Origin: Flavobacterium sp. 245
GTDB taxonomy: Bacteria > Bacteroidota > Bacteroidia > Flavobacteriales > Flavobacteriaceae
Direction of reading: 5' to 3'
Length of the DNA stretch: 64,000 nt
Assembly: GCF_004362055.1 (NCBI RefSeq)
Contig: NZ_SNXB01000001.1
Location: 310,001 to 374,000, forward strand
This document shows, piece by piece, positions 26,301 through 35,356 of the stretch. The translations under genes and the position numbers were made by a program. The first letter of the stretch is position 1. The number at the start of each line of letters is the position of its first letter. The notes under the pieces are model-generated. The model saw only the letters and a program-made list of their open reading frames with translations. It did no database searches and was not told the origin of the DNA.

Positions 26301-27917
26301 AGGCAAATCAGAAAAGAGTTTTTTCATCTCTTCTTCCGACTTGAAATAATATTCCTGATTTGGTAATCCGTAGCGATAACCACGGCCACGGCCAATAGGT
26401 GTTGCCTGCTTTTCACCGTCTTTTACACAAAGTAAAATATCGTGCGCATTGGCATCTTCTTTATTTAAATAATAGGTATTGTTTGTCGCAATTAATTTGA
26501 CATTATGCTTTTGCGCAAATTCAATCAGGGTTTTGTTAACACGATTTTCATCTTCCTGATTGTGACGCATTACTTCTAAATAGAAATCATCACCAAATTG
26601 CTCTTTCCACCAAATCAAAGCTTCTTCGGCTTGGTTTTCACCGATATTCAGAATTTTACTCGGAATTTCTCCGTATAAATTTCCGGACAAAACCATGATA
26701 TCTTCCTTGTATTGTTCGACGATTTTGCGGTCAATTCTCGGCACATAATAGAATCCATCTGTAAAAGCGATCGACGACATTTTAGCCAGATTATGATATC
26801 CGTTTTTATTTTTGGCTAACAATACAACTTGATTTCCGTTGTCCTTTTTACTTTTATCCAAGTGGTTGTCGCAAACATTAAATTCGCAACCCACGATTGG
26901 TTTAATTTCGGTTTCCGTTGGTTCTTCACCCGCTTCAACCAAAGCTTTATTTTTTCCAGATGCAGCTTTGTTGTGGTTCATAACGGCACTCACAAAGTGA
27001 AAGGCCCCCATCATGTTTCCAGTATCTGTCATGGCAACAGCCGGCATTCCATTTTTGGCTGTAGCTGCAACAATATTTCCAATACCGATTGTCGATTGAA
27101 GAACCGAAAACTGTGTATGATTATGTAAATGCGAGTATTTTGCTGCTTTAAAATCGGCTTTATCAGATTCTGAAACCGTAGTTTGTTTGTCATCAGATTG
27201 TAAAGCTTTTATTTGCTCTCTGATTTTGTCAGAAGCTGCTTTTAAATTGATGTGCTTTAAACCAATTAATGGAAATTCCTGTGGATTTCTTTCTTGAAAT
27301 TCTTTGAAATAATCCTTCGGAACATCTAATTCTTCTTTGGTAAAAACTTCTCTTCTAATTAATTCTAAAAAACAACGCGTAGTTGCCTCAACGTCGGCAG
27401 TTGCGTTGTGCGCTTCCGCGAAAGGTTTATTAAAAAGGTAACTATGTAATTCTGTTAAAGTTGGTAATTTGAATTTTCCTCCACGCCCTCCAGGAAGTTG
27501 TAACAACGAAGCTGTAACTTCGGTACAAGTATCTAAAACCGGCATGGTACTCATTGGAGAATCCACTCCCATTCTATGGAATTCGGCTCCCATAATATTA
27601 ACGTCGAAACCTAAATTCTGACCGACAATAAATTTGGTTTTGCTTAGAGCTATATTGAATTTCTCCAAAACTTCGGCCAGCGTGATTCCATCGGCTTCAG
27701 CCAATTCAGTCGAAATTCCGTGAATACGCTCGGCATCATAAGGAATATTAAATCCTTCTGGTTTTACCAAATAATCCTGATGCTCAATAAGCTGTCCCAT
27801 TTCGTCATGCAATTGCCACGCGATCTGAATACAGCGAGGCCAGTTATCAGAATCGGTTATCGGGGCATCCCAGCGTTTTGGCAATCCGGTTGTTTCGGTA
27901 TCGAATATTAAATACAT
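23379..27917 (-). CDS. dnaE: DNA polymerase III alpha subunit with fused N-terminal exonuclease
   Basis: This 1512-residue replicative polymerase starts with a DnaQ-like 3'-5' exonuclease (about 1-190: FDTETTGLP, NLGFDVN, HNATADVEAT). Next come a PHP domain (HLHNHTQFSVLQ), the C-family polymerase palm with catalytic aspartates in PDIDIDFDDEGRG, finger and helix-hairpin-helix regions (GPDVNESYYKF), and an OB fold (NFAGIINNVQHR). The exonuclease fusion is typical of Bacteroidota DnaE. I start at ATG 27917 (MYLIFDTETTG), because the 11-codon extension is not family-like. No intein or frameshift is seen. Confidence 0.96.
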   Translation of the reverse strand: MYLIFDTETTGLPKRWDAPITDSDNWPRCIQIAWQLHDEMGQLIEHQDYLVKPEGFNIPYDAERIHGISTELAEADGITLAEVLEKFNIALSKTKFIVGQNLGFDVNIMGAEFHRMGVDSPMSTMPVLDTCTEVTASLLQLPGGRGGKFKLPTLTELHSYLFNKPFAEAHNATADVEATTRCFLELIRREVFTKEELDVPKDYFKEFQERNPQEFPLIGLKHINLKAASDKIREQIKALQSDDKQTTVSESDKADFKAAKYSHLHNHTQFSVLQSTIGIGNIVAATAKNGMPAVAMTDTGNMMGAFHFVSAVMNHNKAASGKNKALVEAGEEPTETEIKPIVGCEFNVCDNHLDKSKKDNGNQVVLLAKNKNGYHNLAKMSSIAFTDGFYYVPRIDRKIVEQYKEDIMVLSGNLYGEIPSKILNIGENQAEEALIWWKEQFGDDFYLEVMRHNQEDENRVNKTLIEFAQKHNVKLIATNNTYYLNKEDANAHDILLCVKDGEKQATPIGRGRGYRYGLPNQEYYFKSEEEMKKLFSDLPEAIINIQEIVDKVEGYSLYRDVLLPKFDIPQEFVVPEDEADGGVRGENKYLRHLTMVGAAKRYGEITESIQERLDFELLTISNSGYPGYFLIVQDFIAEARKMDVSVGPGRGSAAGSAVAYCLGITNIDPIKYDLLFERFLNPDRVSMPDIDIDFDDEGRGRVMDYVINKYGQKQVAQIITYGKMATKSAIRDTARVLDLPLFEADRIAKLIPAMMPSKWNLARFISENEDEVKKALRSDEFDNVKELIAIANEDDLAGETIQQAKILEGSMRNTGIHACGVIITPSDITNYVPVTTAKDSDLYVTQFDNSVAESAGLLKMDFLGLKTLTLIKDTVKLVKYRTNIDLDPDTFPIDDPETYALFQRGETVGIFQYESPGMQKYMKDLKPTVFGDLIAMNALYRPGPLEYIPSFVRRKNGDEEIKYDLDACEEYLGETYGITVYQEQVMLLSQSLAGFTKGEADVLRKAMGKKQKDVLDKMKPKFVEQASAKGHDAKVLEKIWKDWEAFASYAFNKSHSTCYAWIAYQTAYLKAHYPAEYMAAVLSNNMNDIKQVSFFMEECKRMGLQVLGPDVNESYYKFTVNDDYAVRFGMGAIKGVGSGAVETIVENRKDGRYKSIFDLAKRIDLRAANKKAIENLALAGGFDSFEGTTRAQYFHDDGDGITFYEKAIRYGSKFQENENSSQVSLFGEASEVQIAEPVVPPCEDWSTMEKLAKEKEVVGIYISGHPLDDFRFEMKYFCNARLEALKSMNEYVGKNLNFAGIINNVQHRVAKNGKGWAVFNLEGYDESYEFKIFGEEYLKFRHFLIQNNFAYLKILIKDGWVNHDTGKKSDPRMQFVEIRQLQDILEAFAKKLILLLNIKDLQPEFIHKLSHLFNENKGDNTVSFDIMEIENVKRLVEIETTSEFEDSEDAVFEDDNDDNESVSGEAKMQEMKEIEEVKVVTKLTMPSRRLKVKISAELLEELEKMQINFKLN

Positions 27918-28393
27918 AGAGTTGTAAAAAGTCAAATTTAAAAATCTCAAATTCCAAATCTTACATATTGCAACACATTGACAATATGAAACATAACAAA
28001 ATGCGAAATGAGAAATGGAAGAAGTTCAAATTTACGCTTTTTTTACAGAAATAACGAAACTAAAGTTGTTAACAAAAGCATCAAATAAAACTGTCAAATG
28101 CAATTCTTAAAATTTTAAACACATAGAAACACAGATTTTAGTTTTGTAAAAAAGAGACTTTAGAAAATATAGATTTTCACACATAGCTATGTGTATTTTA
28201 AATAAGTGAAACACCTTTGTTGACAAAGAAAAACTATGTTTCTATGTGTTGAAATAACTAAACCCAAAGTTTTTAATCCAAAAAACTTCGATTATTCATT
28301 TTGGATACTCATTACACCAAAATGAACACTTTTAAACTCCACTGTATCCTGAACTTTGCTTCATCAAATTATAACAATTAAAAAATAATAATC
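27918..28393. repeat. 476-bp gene-free region with a palindromic repeat element
   Basis: Between dnaE and the SDR gene, 28118-28250 is an element whose ends are a perfect 14-bp inverted repeat (AACACATAGAAACA / TGTTTCTATGTGTT). Its centre holds the perfect 16-bp palindrome ACACATAGCTATGTGT (28179-28194). The rest is AT-rich with no credible reading frame or RNA gene. A separate possible operator lies at 28297-28324. Confidence 0.75.
28297..28324. promoter_or_regulatory. inverted repeat CATTTTGG-N12-CCAAAATG upstream of SDR gene
   Basis: A perfect 8-bp inverted repeat with a 12-base spacer lies 70 bp before the SDR start. It is a candidate operator for the regulator encoded just downstream of the SDR gene. 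AraC proteins more often use direct repeats, so the link is tentative. Confidence 0.4.
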
Positions 28394-29197
28394 ATGAAAA
28401 CAATTTTTATCACAGGCGCATCATCAGGTTTAGGAAAAGCAACAGCAAAATTATTCCACCAAAAAGGATGGAACGTAATCGCAACAATGAGAAATCCTGA
28501 AAAGGAAACAGAACTTTCTAGTCTAAAAAATGTAACGCTTTTACCTTTAGACGTTACGAATTATGACCAAATACAAAGCACGGTTCAAAAAGCTATTGCA
28601 TTAAGCAATATTAATATCGTTTTTAATAACGCCGGATATGGATTAATTGGCCCTTTGGAGAGTCTTTCAGACGATCAAATTACAAAACAATTAAACACTA
28701 ACTTGTTAGGAGTAATTAGAGTTACGAATGCTTTTATTCCGTATTTCAGAGAAAAAAGAAGCGGCTTATTTATTTCAACTACTTCTATTGGCGGATTGAT
28801 TTCTTTTCCTTTAGGTTCTGTATATCACGCAACAAAATGGGGGTTAGAAGGCTGGAGCGAAAGTATGGCTTACGAATTGAATCCGTTTGGAATAAATATC
28901 AAAACGGTTTCTCCGGGCGGCATCAAAACCGAATTTCTACACGGTTCGCTTGATACTGGTGTTAAACCTGAATATCAAGCAATGGCAGACAAAATGTTTG
29001 AAAATGTCGATGCAATGTTTGAAATGGCATCAACTCCAGAACAAATTGCTGATGTAGTCTATGAAGCTGCAACAGACGGAAAAACCAAGCTGCGATATGT
29101 GGCTGGAGAAGATGCAAAAGCGCTTTACCAACAAAGGCTAGAGCAAGGAGACGAAGTTTTCCGTACGGCATTTGGCAAACAATTTTTAGGAGCATAA
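28394..29197 (+). CDS. short-chain dehydrogenase/reductase (SDR)
   Basis: The 267-residue protein has the classical SDR cofactor motif TGASSGLGKAT, NNAG (VFNNAGYG), the active-site Ser (STTSIGG) and the YxxxK pair in SVYHATKWG. It is an NAD(P)-dependent oxidoreductase of unknown substrate. An AraC-type regulator follows about 75 bp downstream on the same strand and probably controls it. An inverted repeat upstream could be the operator. Confidence 0.92.
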   Translation: MKTIFITGASSGLGKATAKLFHQKGWNVIATMRNPEKETELSSLKNVTLLPLDVTNYDQIQSTVQKAIALSNINIVFNNAGYGLIGPLESLSDDQITKQLNTNLLGVIRVTNAFIPYFREKRSGLFISTTSIGGLISFPLGSVYHATKWGLEGWSESMAYELNPFGINIKTVSPGGIKTEFLHGSLDTGVKPEYQAMADKMFENVDAMFEMASTPEQIADVVYEAATDGKTKLRYVAGEDAKALYQQRLEQGDEVFRTAFGKQFLGA

Positions 29198-29206
29198 TTT
29201 ACTACT

Positions 29207-29249
29207 GATACCGTTCAGGTTTTGATAATCTGTGCGGTATTCGTTTTTG
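29207..29249 (+). terminator. possible terminator after the SDR gene
   Basis: ATACCG (29208) pairs with CGGTAT (29235) across a long loop and TCGTTTTTG follows. It is only a modest hairpin, so read-through into the AraC gene is possible. Confidence 0.4.
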
Positions 29250-29270
29250 ATTTTTTTATACATTTATATC

Positions 29271-30191
29271 ATGGAAAAGAAAAACCACAATCCGTCGAGA
29301 CTTTCTTCTATATCTCAATTTCATAGTTTATTTCGGTTACCAAAACCGCTGCATCCTATGATTAGTCTGGTTGATAATACCAAACTGTTTATCAATGCCG
29401 AATTGACAAATAATGCTTTTCTACTCGATTTCTATAAAATATCTTATAAATATTCTACTAACGGAAAAATGGGTTACGGTCAGGGTTACTATGATTTTAA
29501 TGAAGGCGGATTAATGTTTACTTCTCCTAATCAATTGATTTTTACTGATAATGAAGAAGGAACCGAATATTTTGGTTTTACGCTGTTTTTTCATCCGGAC
29601 TTTATTAGAAATTATCCTTTAGGGAAAAACATCAAAAAGTATGGTTTTTTCTCCTATGACACCAATGAAGCGCTGCATCTTTCTGACAGCGAAAAAACAA
29701 CCATTCTAGGTTTATTAGATAGTATTGATAACGAACTACATACGGCAATTGACGAAATAAGTCAGGATGTAATTGTTTCATATATTGATGTTTTGCTGAA
29801 CTACAGTAATCGTTTTTACAAACGCCAATTTATTACCCGAAAAACAATCAGCAATGACTTATTGCTTAAAGTAGAAGATACTTTAAATGATTATTTCAAT
29901 AATGCCGAAACTTTAAAAAAAGGTTTGCCTACAGTAGATTTTCTTGCTTCACAAATAAATGTTTCCAGTCATTATTTAAGCGATATGCTTCGCAATTTAA
30001 CCGGACAAAATGCACAACAACATATTCATTCCAAACTAATTGAAAAATCAAAAGATTTTTTGATGACTACCAATCTTTCGGTAGCAGAAATTGCCTATCA
30101 ATTAGGTTTCGAATATCCTCAATCGTTTAGTAAGCTTTTTAAAAAGAAAACTAGCCTGACACCATTAGAGTTTAAAAACTCTTTAAATTAA
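29271..30191 (+). CDS. AraC-family transcriptional regulator
   Basis: The 306-residue protein has an N-terminal cupin-like sensing region (GYYDFNEGGLMFTSPNQ) and a C-terminal double HTH (FLASQINVSSHYLSDMLR and SVAEIAYQLGFEYPQSFSKLF). It starts at ATG 29271 (MEKKNHNP); the upstream frame has no good start. It lies directly after an SDR gene on the same strand, which it probably activates in response to a small molecule. Confidence 0.9.
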   Translation: MEKKNHNPSRLSSISQFHSLFRLPKPLHPMISLVDNTKLFINAELTNNAFLLDFYKISYKYSTNGKMGYGQGYYDFNEGGLMFTSPNQLIFTDNEEGTEYFGFTLFFHPDFIRNYPLGKNIKKYGFFSYDTNEALHLSDSEKTTILGLLDSIDNELHTAIDEISQDVIVSYIDVLLNYSNRFYKRQFITRKTISNDLLLKVEDTLNDYFNNAETLKKGLPTVDFLASQINVSSHYLSDMLRNLTGQNAQQHIHSKLIEKSKDFLMTTNLSVAEIAYQLGFEYPQSFSKLFKKKTSLTPLEFKNSLN

Positions 30192-30614
30192 TCTTCAAAA
30201 TTATTCTTGTCAAAAAAGCAGTTTTTGTCTTAAAAAAGTATAAAATTACATAAAATTACACTTCTTGGATGTCGTAGTATTTAGATGATTTATTGAATCT
30301 AAATAACGTCTTAAAAACTTCTTTAAAAGCCTTCAAAAACCAAAAAAGCATCCTTTTCAAAAAGAAATCAAAACTAGCAATTATTACTATTTTTGTTTAA
30401 TTTGTTACATTTTTTCAAATTAAATCCTATATTTTATAGTGATTTTGCGATAAATTTGCAAACTATTAAAACAAAAAACAATTAAAGAAAATTAAAGCCG
30501 AAAAAGAAAAAGTAAATCCGTTTCACAATCATTTTTCTTTCAAAATTTAAGCTGCAAAAGCGGTTTCGCAATTTGTATTTTAGTTTGGGTATCGTATATA
30601 ATGAAATATTGAAA

Positions 30615-30644
30615 TTGACGCCTTTGTATCTTTTTTTACTTTTG
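30615..30644 (+). promoter_or_regulatory. leu promoter candidate (TTG - 19 bp - TACTTTTG)
   Basis: Both Bacteroidota elements are present at good spacing. Transcription would start near 30650, just before the Leu-rich mini-ORF and 60 bp before leuC. Confidence 0.5.
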
Positions 30645-30657
30645 TTTTGCTATTATA

Positions 30658-30684
30658 ATGAACAGGAAATTGCTGTGGTTATAG
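30658..30684 (+). CDS. possible leucine leader peptide (MNRKLLWL)
   Basis: An eight-codon frame, MNRKLLWL then TAG, lies 25 bp before leuC. Three of eight codons are Leu (TTG, CTG, TTA). Such peptides upstream of amino-acid operons can let ribosome stalling control expression. No classical terminator/antiterminator pair is visible between it and leuC, so any control would have to act on leuC translation. Chance occurrence is possible. Confidence 0.35.
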   Translation: MNRKLLWL

Positions 30685-30709
30685 AAATTACAATTAAAAA
30701 AAATAAAAA

Positions 30710-32104
30710 ATGAGTAAGACATTATTTGACAAAGTATGGGATTCACATGTAGTGCGTAAAATTGAAGATGGACCAGATGTGTTTTTTATTGACCGCCATT
30801 TCATTCACGAAGTTACGAGTCCTGTTGCTTTTTTAGGATTAAAAGCCAGAGGCGTTAAGGTATTGTACCCAGAGCGTACTTTTGCAACTGCAGATCACAA
30901 TACACCAACCATAAACCAACATTTACCAGTTCAAGACGCTTTATCAGCAAATCAGCTTAAAGCCCTTGAAGACAATGCAACTGAATACGGAATTTCGCAC
31001 TGGGGATTAGGTCACCAAAAAAATGGTATTGTACACGTAGTAGGTCCTGAAAACGGAATTACCTTGCCAGGTGCTACTATTGTTTGTGGAGATTCACACA
31101 CTTCTACTCACGGTGCTTTTGGCGCAATTGCTTTTGGTATTGGAACTTCTGAGGTTGAGATGGTGCTTTCTACTCAATGTATCATGCAACCGAAACCAAA
31201 GAAAATGCGTATCAACGTAAATGGTCAATTGAGCAAAGGTGTTGGTCCAAAAGACGTTGCTCTTTATATTATTGCGCAATTAACTACTTCTGGAGGAACA
31301 GGTTATTTTGTTGAATACGCAGGAGATGTTTTCGAAAACATGACTATGGAAGGTCGTATGACGGTTTGTAACCTAAGTATCGAAATGGGTGCTCGTGGAG
31401 GAATGATTGCTCCTGACCAAACTACTTTCGATTTCCTTGAAGGAAGATTATATGCTCCAAAAGGTGAAGCTTGGACTAAAGCTGTTGAATACTGGAAAAC
31501 TCTAAAAACCGATGCTGATGCTGTGTTTGATGCAGAATTAAACATCAAAGCGTCAGATATTGAACCAATGATTACTTATGGTACAAACCCTGGAATGGGA
31601 ATTGGTATCACAAAACATATTCCAAACGCCAACCAAGTTGAAGGTGGTGAGGAAACTTACAAGAAATCGCTTGCTTACATGGGCTTCAATGAAGACGATG
31701 TAATGATTGGAAAACAAATCGATTATGTTTTCTTAGGAAGTTGTACAAACGGACGTATTGAAGATTTTAGAGCTTTTGCTGAAATTGTAAAAGGAAGAAA
31801 AAAAGCAGATAATGTTACCGCTTGGTTAGTTCCGGGTTCTCACGTTGTTGAAGCTCAAATTAAAGAAGAAGGTATTTTAGATATTTTAACTGAAGCTGGT
31901 TTTGTATTGCGTCAGCCTGGATGTTCAGCATGTTTGGCAATGAACGATGATAAAGTTCCAGCTGGAAAATATGCAGTGAGTACTTCAAACAGAAATTTTG
32001 AAGGTCGTCAAGGTCCTGGTTCAAGAACATTATTAGCAAGCCCAATTATGGCTGCCGCTGCTGCTGTTACAGGGAAATTAACTGACCCTAGGGAATTATT
32101 TTAA
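30710..32104 (+). CDS. leuC: 3-isopropylmalate dehydratase large subunit
   Basis: With LeuD this enzyme isomerises 2-isopropylmalate to 3-isopropylmalate. The 464-residue protein has the aconitase-family motifs [12 protein letters not shown] and [13 protein letters not shown], plus the three 4Fe-4S cysteines in LGSCTNGR and [11 protein letters not shown]. Length is normal. leuD follows after a repeat-filled gap of about 170 bp. Confidence 0.97.
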   Translation: MSKTLFDKVWDSHVVRKIEDGPDVFFIDRHFIHEVTSPVAFLGLKARGVKVLYPERTFATADHNTPTINQHLPVQDALSANQLKALEDNATEYGISHWGLGHQKNGIVHVVGPENGITLPGATIVCGDSHTSTHGAFGAIAFGIGTSEVEMVLSTQCIMQPKPKKMRINVNGQLSKGVGPKDVALYIIAQLTTSGGTGYFVEYAGDVFENMTMEGRMTVCNLSIEMGARGGMIAPDQTTFDFLEGRLYAPKGEAWTKAVEYWKTLKTDADAVFDAELNIKASDIEPMITYGTNPGMGIGITKHIPNANQVEGGEETYKKSLAYMGFNEDDVMIGKQIDYVFLGSCTNGRIEDFRAFAEIVKGRKKADNVTAWLVPGSHVVEAQIKEEGILDILTEAGFVLRQPGCSACLAMNDDKVPAGKYAVSTSNRNFEGRQGPGSRTLLASPIMAAAAAVTGKLTDPRELF

Positions 32105-32107
32105 TTC

Positions 32108-32270
32108 CCGCCGTAAGCTTTAAGCAATAGGCTTTAAGCTTCTAACAATTTTAAAAAGGCTTACAGCTTATAGCTAATCGCCTAAAGCAAAAAAATATAA
32201 AACGCTGTGCAAAAAGCTTAAAGCATACAGCTTATAGCCTAAAGCAGAAAAACAGCCTAAAGCAAAAAAA
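32108..32270. repeat. word repeat between leuC and leuD (TAAGCTT / AGCCTAAAGC)
   Basis: The gap repeats words such as GCTTTAAGC, CAGCTTATAGC and GCCTAAAGC in both orientations, giving many alternative hairpins. It lies inside the leu operon and is different in sequence from the leuA-leuB gap repeat but similar in style. Confidence 0.75.
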
Positions 32271-32273
32271 ACA

Positions 32274-32870
32274 ATGGCATACGATAAATTTAATATACTT
32301 ACTAGTAGTGCTGTGCCACTACCAATTGAGAACGTAGATACAGATCAAATCATCCCAGCTCGTTTCTTAAAAGCTACAAAACGTGAAGGTTTTGGAGACA
32401 ACCTTTTCAGAGACTGGAGATACAATGGAGATGATACTCCAAAAGCTGATTTCGTTTTAAACGATTCAACTTACAGCGGAAAAATATTAGTTGGAGGAAA
32501 AAACTTCGGTTCAGGATCTTCAAGAGAACATGCTGCGTGGGCAGTTTACGATTACGGTTTTAGAGCTGTAGTTTCTAGTTTCTTTGCTGACATCTTCAAA
32601 GGAAACTGTCTGAATATTGGTGTTTTGCCAGTTCAGGTTAGCCCTGAATTTGCTGATATAATCTTCAAAGCAATCGAGGCTGATCCTAAAACAGAATTAG
32701 AAATCAACTTGCCAAACCAAACTATTACTTTATTGGCAACTGGTCAATCAGAATCTTTTGCAATCAACGGATACAAAAAGAACAACATGATCAATGGTTT
32801 TGACGACATTGATTATTTACAAAATATTAAGGAAGATATTGTGGCTTTCGCCGATAAACTTCCTTACTAA
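32274..32870 (+). CDS. leuD: 3-isopropylmalate dehydratase small subunit
   Basis: This 198-residue partner of LeuC has the swivel-domain motifs [14 protein letters not shown] and [16 protein letters not shown]. It supplies the substrate-recognition half of the isomerase. Length is normal and the start at 32274 is well placed. A hairpin follows 27 bp after the stop. Confidence 0.97.
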   Translation: MAYDKFNILTSSAVPLPIENVDTDQIIPARFLKATKREGFGDNLFRDWRYNGDDTPKADFVLNDSTYSGKILVGGKNFGSGSSREHAAWAVYDYGFRAVVSSFFADIFKGNCLNIGVLPVQVSPEFADIIFKAIEADPKTELEINLPNQTITLLATGQSESFAINGYKKNNMINGFDDIDYLQNIKEDIVAFADKLPY

Positions 32871-32896
32871 AAAGAAATCTCATTCAGTCTATTAGG

Positions 32897-32928
32897 CCCG
32901 ACAGGTTTCAAAGCTTGTCGGGTCTTTC
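32897..32928 (+). terminator. hairpin after leuD, possible terminator
   Basis: CCCGACA pairs with TGTCGGG and TCTTTCTA follows. The T run is weak, so it may be a partial terminator inside the leu cluster. Confidence 0.5.
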
Positions 32929-33003
32929 TAAATGAAATCGATCGAAAGAATATTTAAGAAAATAATCCGACAAAAAAATAAGTTTTAAATAATCCTATTG
33001 TAA

Positions 33004-33792
33004 ATGAAAGGCAATAAACATATTGAAAGAGACGAAAATGCAACGAAAATATTCAACGATAGAAATTTAGCCAAAAATTATAGAAATCTGACTCAGATTT
33101 TACAACCCGGAATAACCGTTTTAGATATTGGCTGCGGAACAGGTTCAATCTCAAGAGACATTGCAAATAATATTGGCCCAAACGGAAAAGTTATTGGCAT
33201 TGACAATACAGAAAGCTTTATAAAAAGCGGTCGGGAATCTTATCAATCAGTTGCTAATTTAGAATTAATTGCTGTTGATTTATTTGATTACAACCCGGAT
33301 ATAAAATTCGATTTAATTGTTTCCGCGAGAACATTGCAATGGTTAAGCAATCCGAAAGAAGCTTTAATAAAAATAAAATCATTATTGAAGCCAAACGGTC
33401 AAATATCAATTCTGGATTATGATCACACCAATTTAATCTGGAATCCGTTGCCACCGGAAAGCATGCAGGAGTTTTATAAAACTTTTTTAAAATGGAGGGC
33501 CGATGCCGGAATGAATAATAAAATTGCCGAAGATCTGCCTCAATTATTACAAGAAGTAGGTTTTCATTCTATTGAAAAAATAAATTCAGATGAAGTTTAC
33601 AAAGAGGGAGATGCTGATTTTAAATCGAAAATAGGTATTTGGTCTAAAGTTGCAGGTTCTAAACAAATGGTCGAAGAAGGCTATCTGGAAGAAGAATTAA
33701 GATTGAAGGCAATCGAAGAATACGATAACTGGATAGAAAATTCAGCCCTTTCGATGACAATGAAACTAAACGAAGTAAGGGGGAAAATATAA
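33004..33792 (+). CDS. class I SAM-dependent methyltransferase
   Basis: The 262-residue cytoplasmic protein has motif I VLDIGCGTGSISRDIA, an acidic residue after the second strand (GIDNTESF), and LIVSARTLQWLSNPKEAL, as in the UbiE/Methyltransf_11 group. It lies between leuD and the leuA-like gene, 43 bp before the latter, so it is probably transcribed with leuA-leuB. No role in leucine synthesis is known to me. The substrate is unknown. Confidence 0.85.
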   Translation: MKGNKHIERDENATKIFNDRNLAKNYRNLTQILQPGITVLDIGCGTGSISRDIANNIGPNGKVIGIDNTESFIKSGRESYQSVANLELIAVDLFDYNPDIKFDLIVSARTLQWLSNPKEALIKIKSLLKPNGQISILDYDHTNLIWNPLPPESMQEFYKTFLKWRADAGMNNKIAEDLPQLLQEVGFHSIEKINSDEVYKEGDADFKSKIGIWSKVAGSKQMVEEGYLEEELRLKAIEEYDNWIENSALSMTMKLNEVRGKI

Positions 33793-33835
33793 AAATAACT
33801 ATAATTCACTTTTTAAAGAAATATAGAAAATCAAT

Positions 33836-35356
33836 ATGGAAAAAAGAAAAATTGAAATAATGGATACGACGCTTCGTGACGGTGAACAAACCTCAGGAGT
33901 ATCATTTTCTGCTGCAGAAAAATTAACCATTGCGCAATTGTTGTTGGAGGAATTAAATATTGATAGAATCGAAATTGCTTCTGCCCGCGTGAGCGAAGGA
34001 GAATTTCAAGCCGTAAAAGGCATTACAAGCTGGGCTGAAGAACGAGGTTACATCAACCGAATTGAAGTACTTTCGTTTGTAGACGGAGGAGTTTCTATTG
34101 AATGGATGAAAAAAGCCGGTGCCAAAGTACAGAATTTATTGACCAAAGGCTCAATGAATCACTTAACGCATCAATTAAAAAAAACTCCGGAACAACACTT
34201 TTCTGAAATTGCACAAATCATTGCTTTAGCGAAAGAAAACAATATTGAAACTAATGTTTACTTGGAAGACTGGAGCAACGGAATGCGAAATTCTCAAGAT
34301 TATGTTTTTCAATTTTTAGACTTCTTGTCAACGCAGCCAATTAAAAGAATTTTACTTCCTGATACTTTGGGCGTGTTAATTCCGTCACAAGCTTTTGAAT
34401 TTATTTCAAAAATAAGAACTAAATACCCAAACATACATTTTGATTTTCACGCACATAACGATTACGACTTAAGTGTTGCCAATGTTATGGAAGCCGTAAA
34501 AGCAGGCATAAACGGACTTCATGTAACGGTAAACGGAATGGGAGAACGCGCAGGAAATGCCCCACTTGAAAGTACAGTAGCCGTTATAAATGATTATTTG
34601 CCAGAAGTAAGCATCAATATAAAAGAAACTTCTTTGTATTCTGTAAGCAAACTAGTTGAAACTTTTACCGGATATAGAATCCCAGCTAATAAACCAATTG
34701 TTGGCGATAATGTTTTTACGCAAACTGCAGGAATTCACGCTGACGGAGACAATAAAAACAATTTATATTTTAATGATTTGCTTCCGGAACGTTTTGGAAG
34801 AAAACGAAAATATGCCTTAGGAAAAACTTCAGGAAAAGCCAATATCGAAAAAAATCTTCAGGAACTAGGTTTGAAATTAAATCAAGAAGATTTGAAATTA
34901 GTAACCCAAAGAATCATCGAATTGGGTGATAAAAAAGAAACCGTTACTAAGGAAGATTTGCCATACATTATTTCGGATGTTTTGGACAGTCATACTTACG
35001 AAGAAAAAATAAAAATTGAGTCCTATATATTAGTACACTCAAAAGGAATGCGTCCGTCAACGACTTTATGCTTAAAATTCGGCGATGAAATCATCGAAGA
35101 AAACGCACAAGGCGATGGTCAATTTGATGCTTTTATGAATGCTTTAGCAAAAATTTACAAAAGCAAAAAACTAACCCTTCCAAAATTGATTGATTATGCA
35201 GTGCGAATTCCACCAGGAAGTAGTTCTGACGCTTTGTGCGAAACAATCATCACCTGGGTAAACAACGAAAAAGAATTTAAAACAAGAGGATTAGATTCAG
35301 ATCAAACCGTTGCAGCGATTATTGCGACACAAAAAATGTTGAATGTAATCGCCTAA
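33836..35356 (+). CDS. leuA: 2-isopropylmalate synthase-like (LeuA/citramalate synthase family)
   Basis: The 506-residue protein has the DRE-TIM motif DTTLRDGEQTSG, the metal-binding HAHNDYDLSVAN, and NGMGERAGNAPLES. It ends in a C-terminal LeuA dimer/regulatory domain (about 400-506, RPSTTLCLKF). It condenses acetyl-CoA with a 2-oxoacid. The neighbourhood (leuCD, leuB) favours 2-oxoisovalerate, giving 2-isopropylmalate. The sequence is divergent from classical LeuA, so citramalate synthase is an alternative. The regulatory domain suggests leucine or isoleucine feedback. Confidence 0.85.
   Translation: MEKRKIEIMDTTLRDGEQTSGVSFSAAEKLTIAQLLLEELNIDRIEIASARVSEGEFQAVKGITSWAEERGYINRIEVLSFVDGGVSIEWMKKAGAKVQNLLTKGSMNHLTHQLKKTPEQHFSEIAQIIALAKENNIETNVYLEDWSNGMRNSQDYVFQFLDFLSTQPIKRILLPDTLGVLIPSQAFEFISKIRTKYPNIHFDFHAHNDYDLSVANVMEAVKAGINGLHVTVNGMGERAGNAPLESTVAVINDYLPEVSINIKETSLYSVSKLVETFTGYRIPANKPIVGDNVFTQTAGIHADGDNKNNLYFNDLLPERFGRKRKYALGKTSGKANIEKNLQELGLKLNQEDLKLVTQRIIELGDKKETVTKEDLPYIISDVLDSHTYEEKIKIESYILVHSKGMRPSTTLCLKFGDEIIEENAQGDGQFDAFMNALAKIYKSKKLTLPKLIDYAVRIPPGSSSDALCETIITWVNNEKEFKTRGLDSDQTVAAIIATQKMLNVIA

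Larger units (their letters stand above)
30192..30709 (+). promoter_or_regulatory. 518-bp leader/upstream region of leuC
   Basis: The region has no long frame. It holds two promoter candidates: TAAATTTG at 30451-30458, which would give a leader of about 245 nt, and a TTG (30615) / TACTTTTG (30637-30644) pair with a 19-base spacer. A Leu-rich mini-ORF follows at 30658. The first 250 bp are AT-rich with a short direct repeat (ATAAAATTAC twice) and nothing else I can name. No clear terminator hairpin precedes leuC. Confidence 0.5.

Noticed and set aside
23395..27911. Several plus-strand frames of 60-105 codons inside the dnaE region
   Set aside because: They are antisense shadows of a strongly supported 1512-residue gene and show no family motif, promoter or ribosome site.
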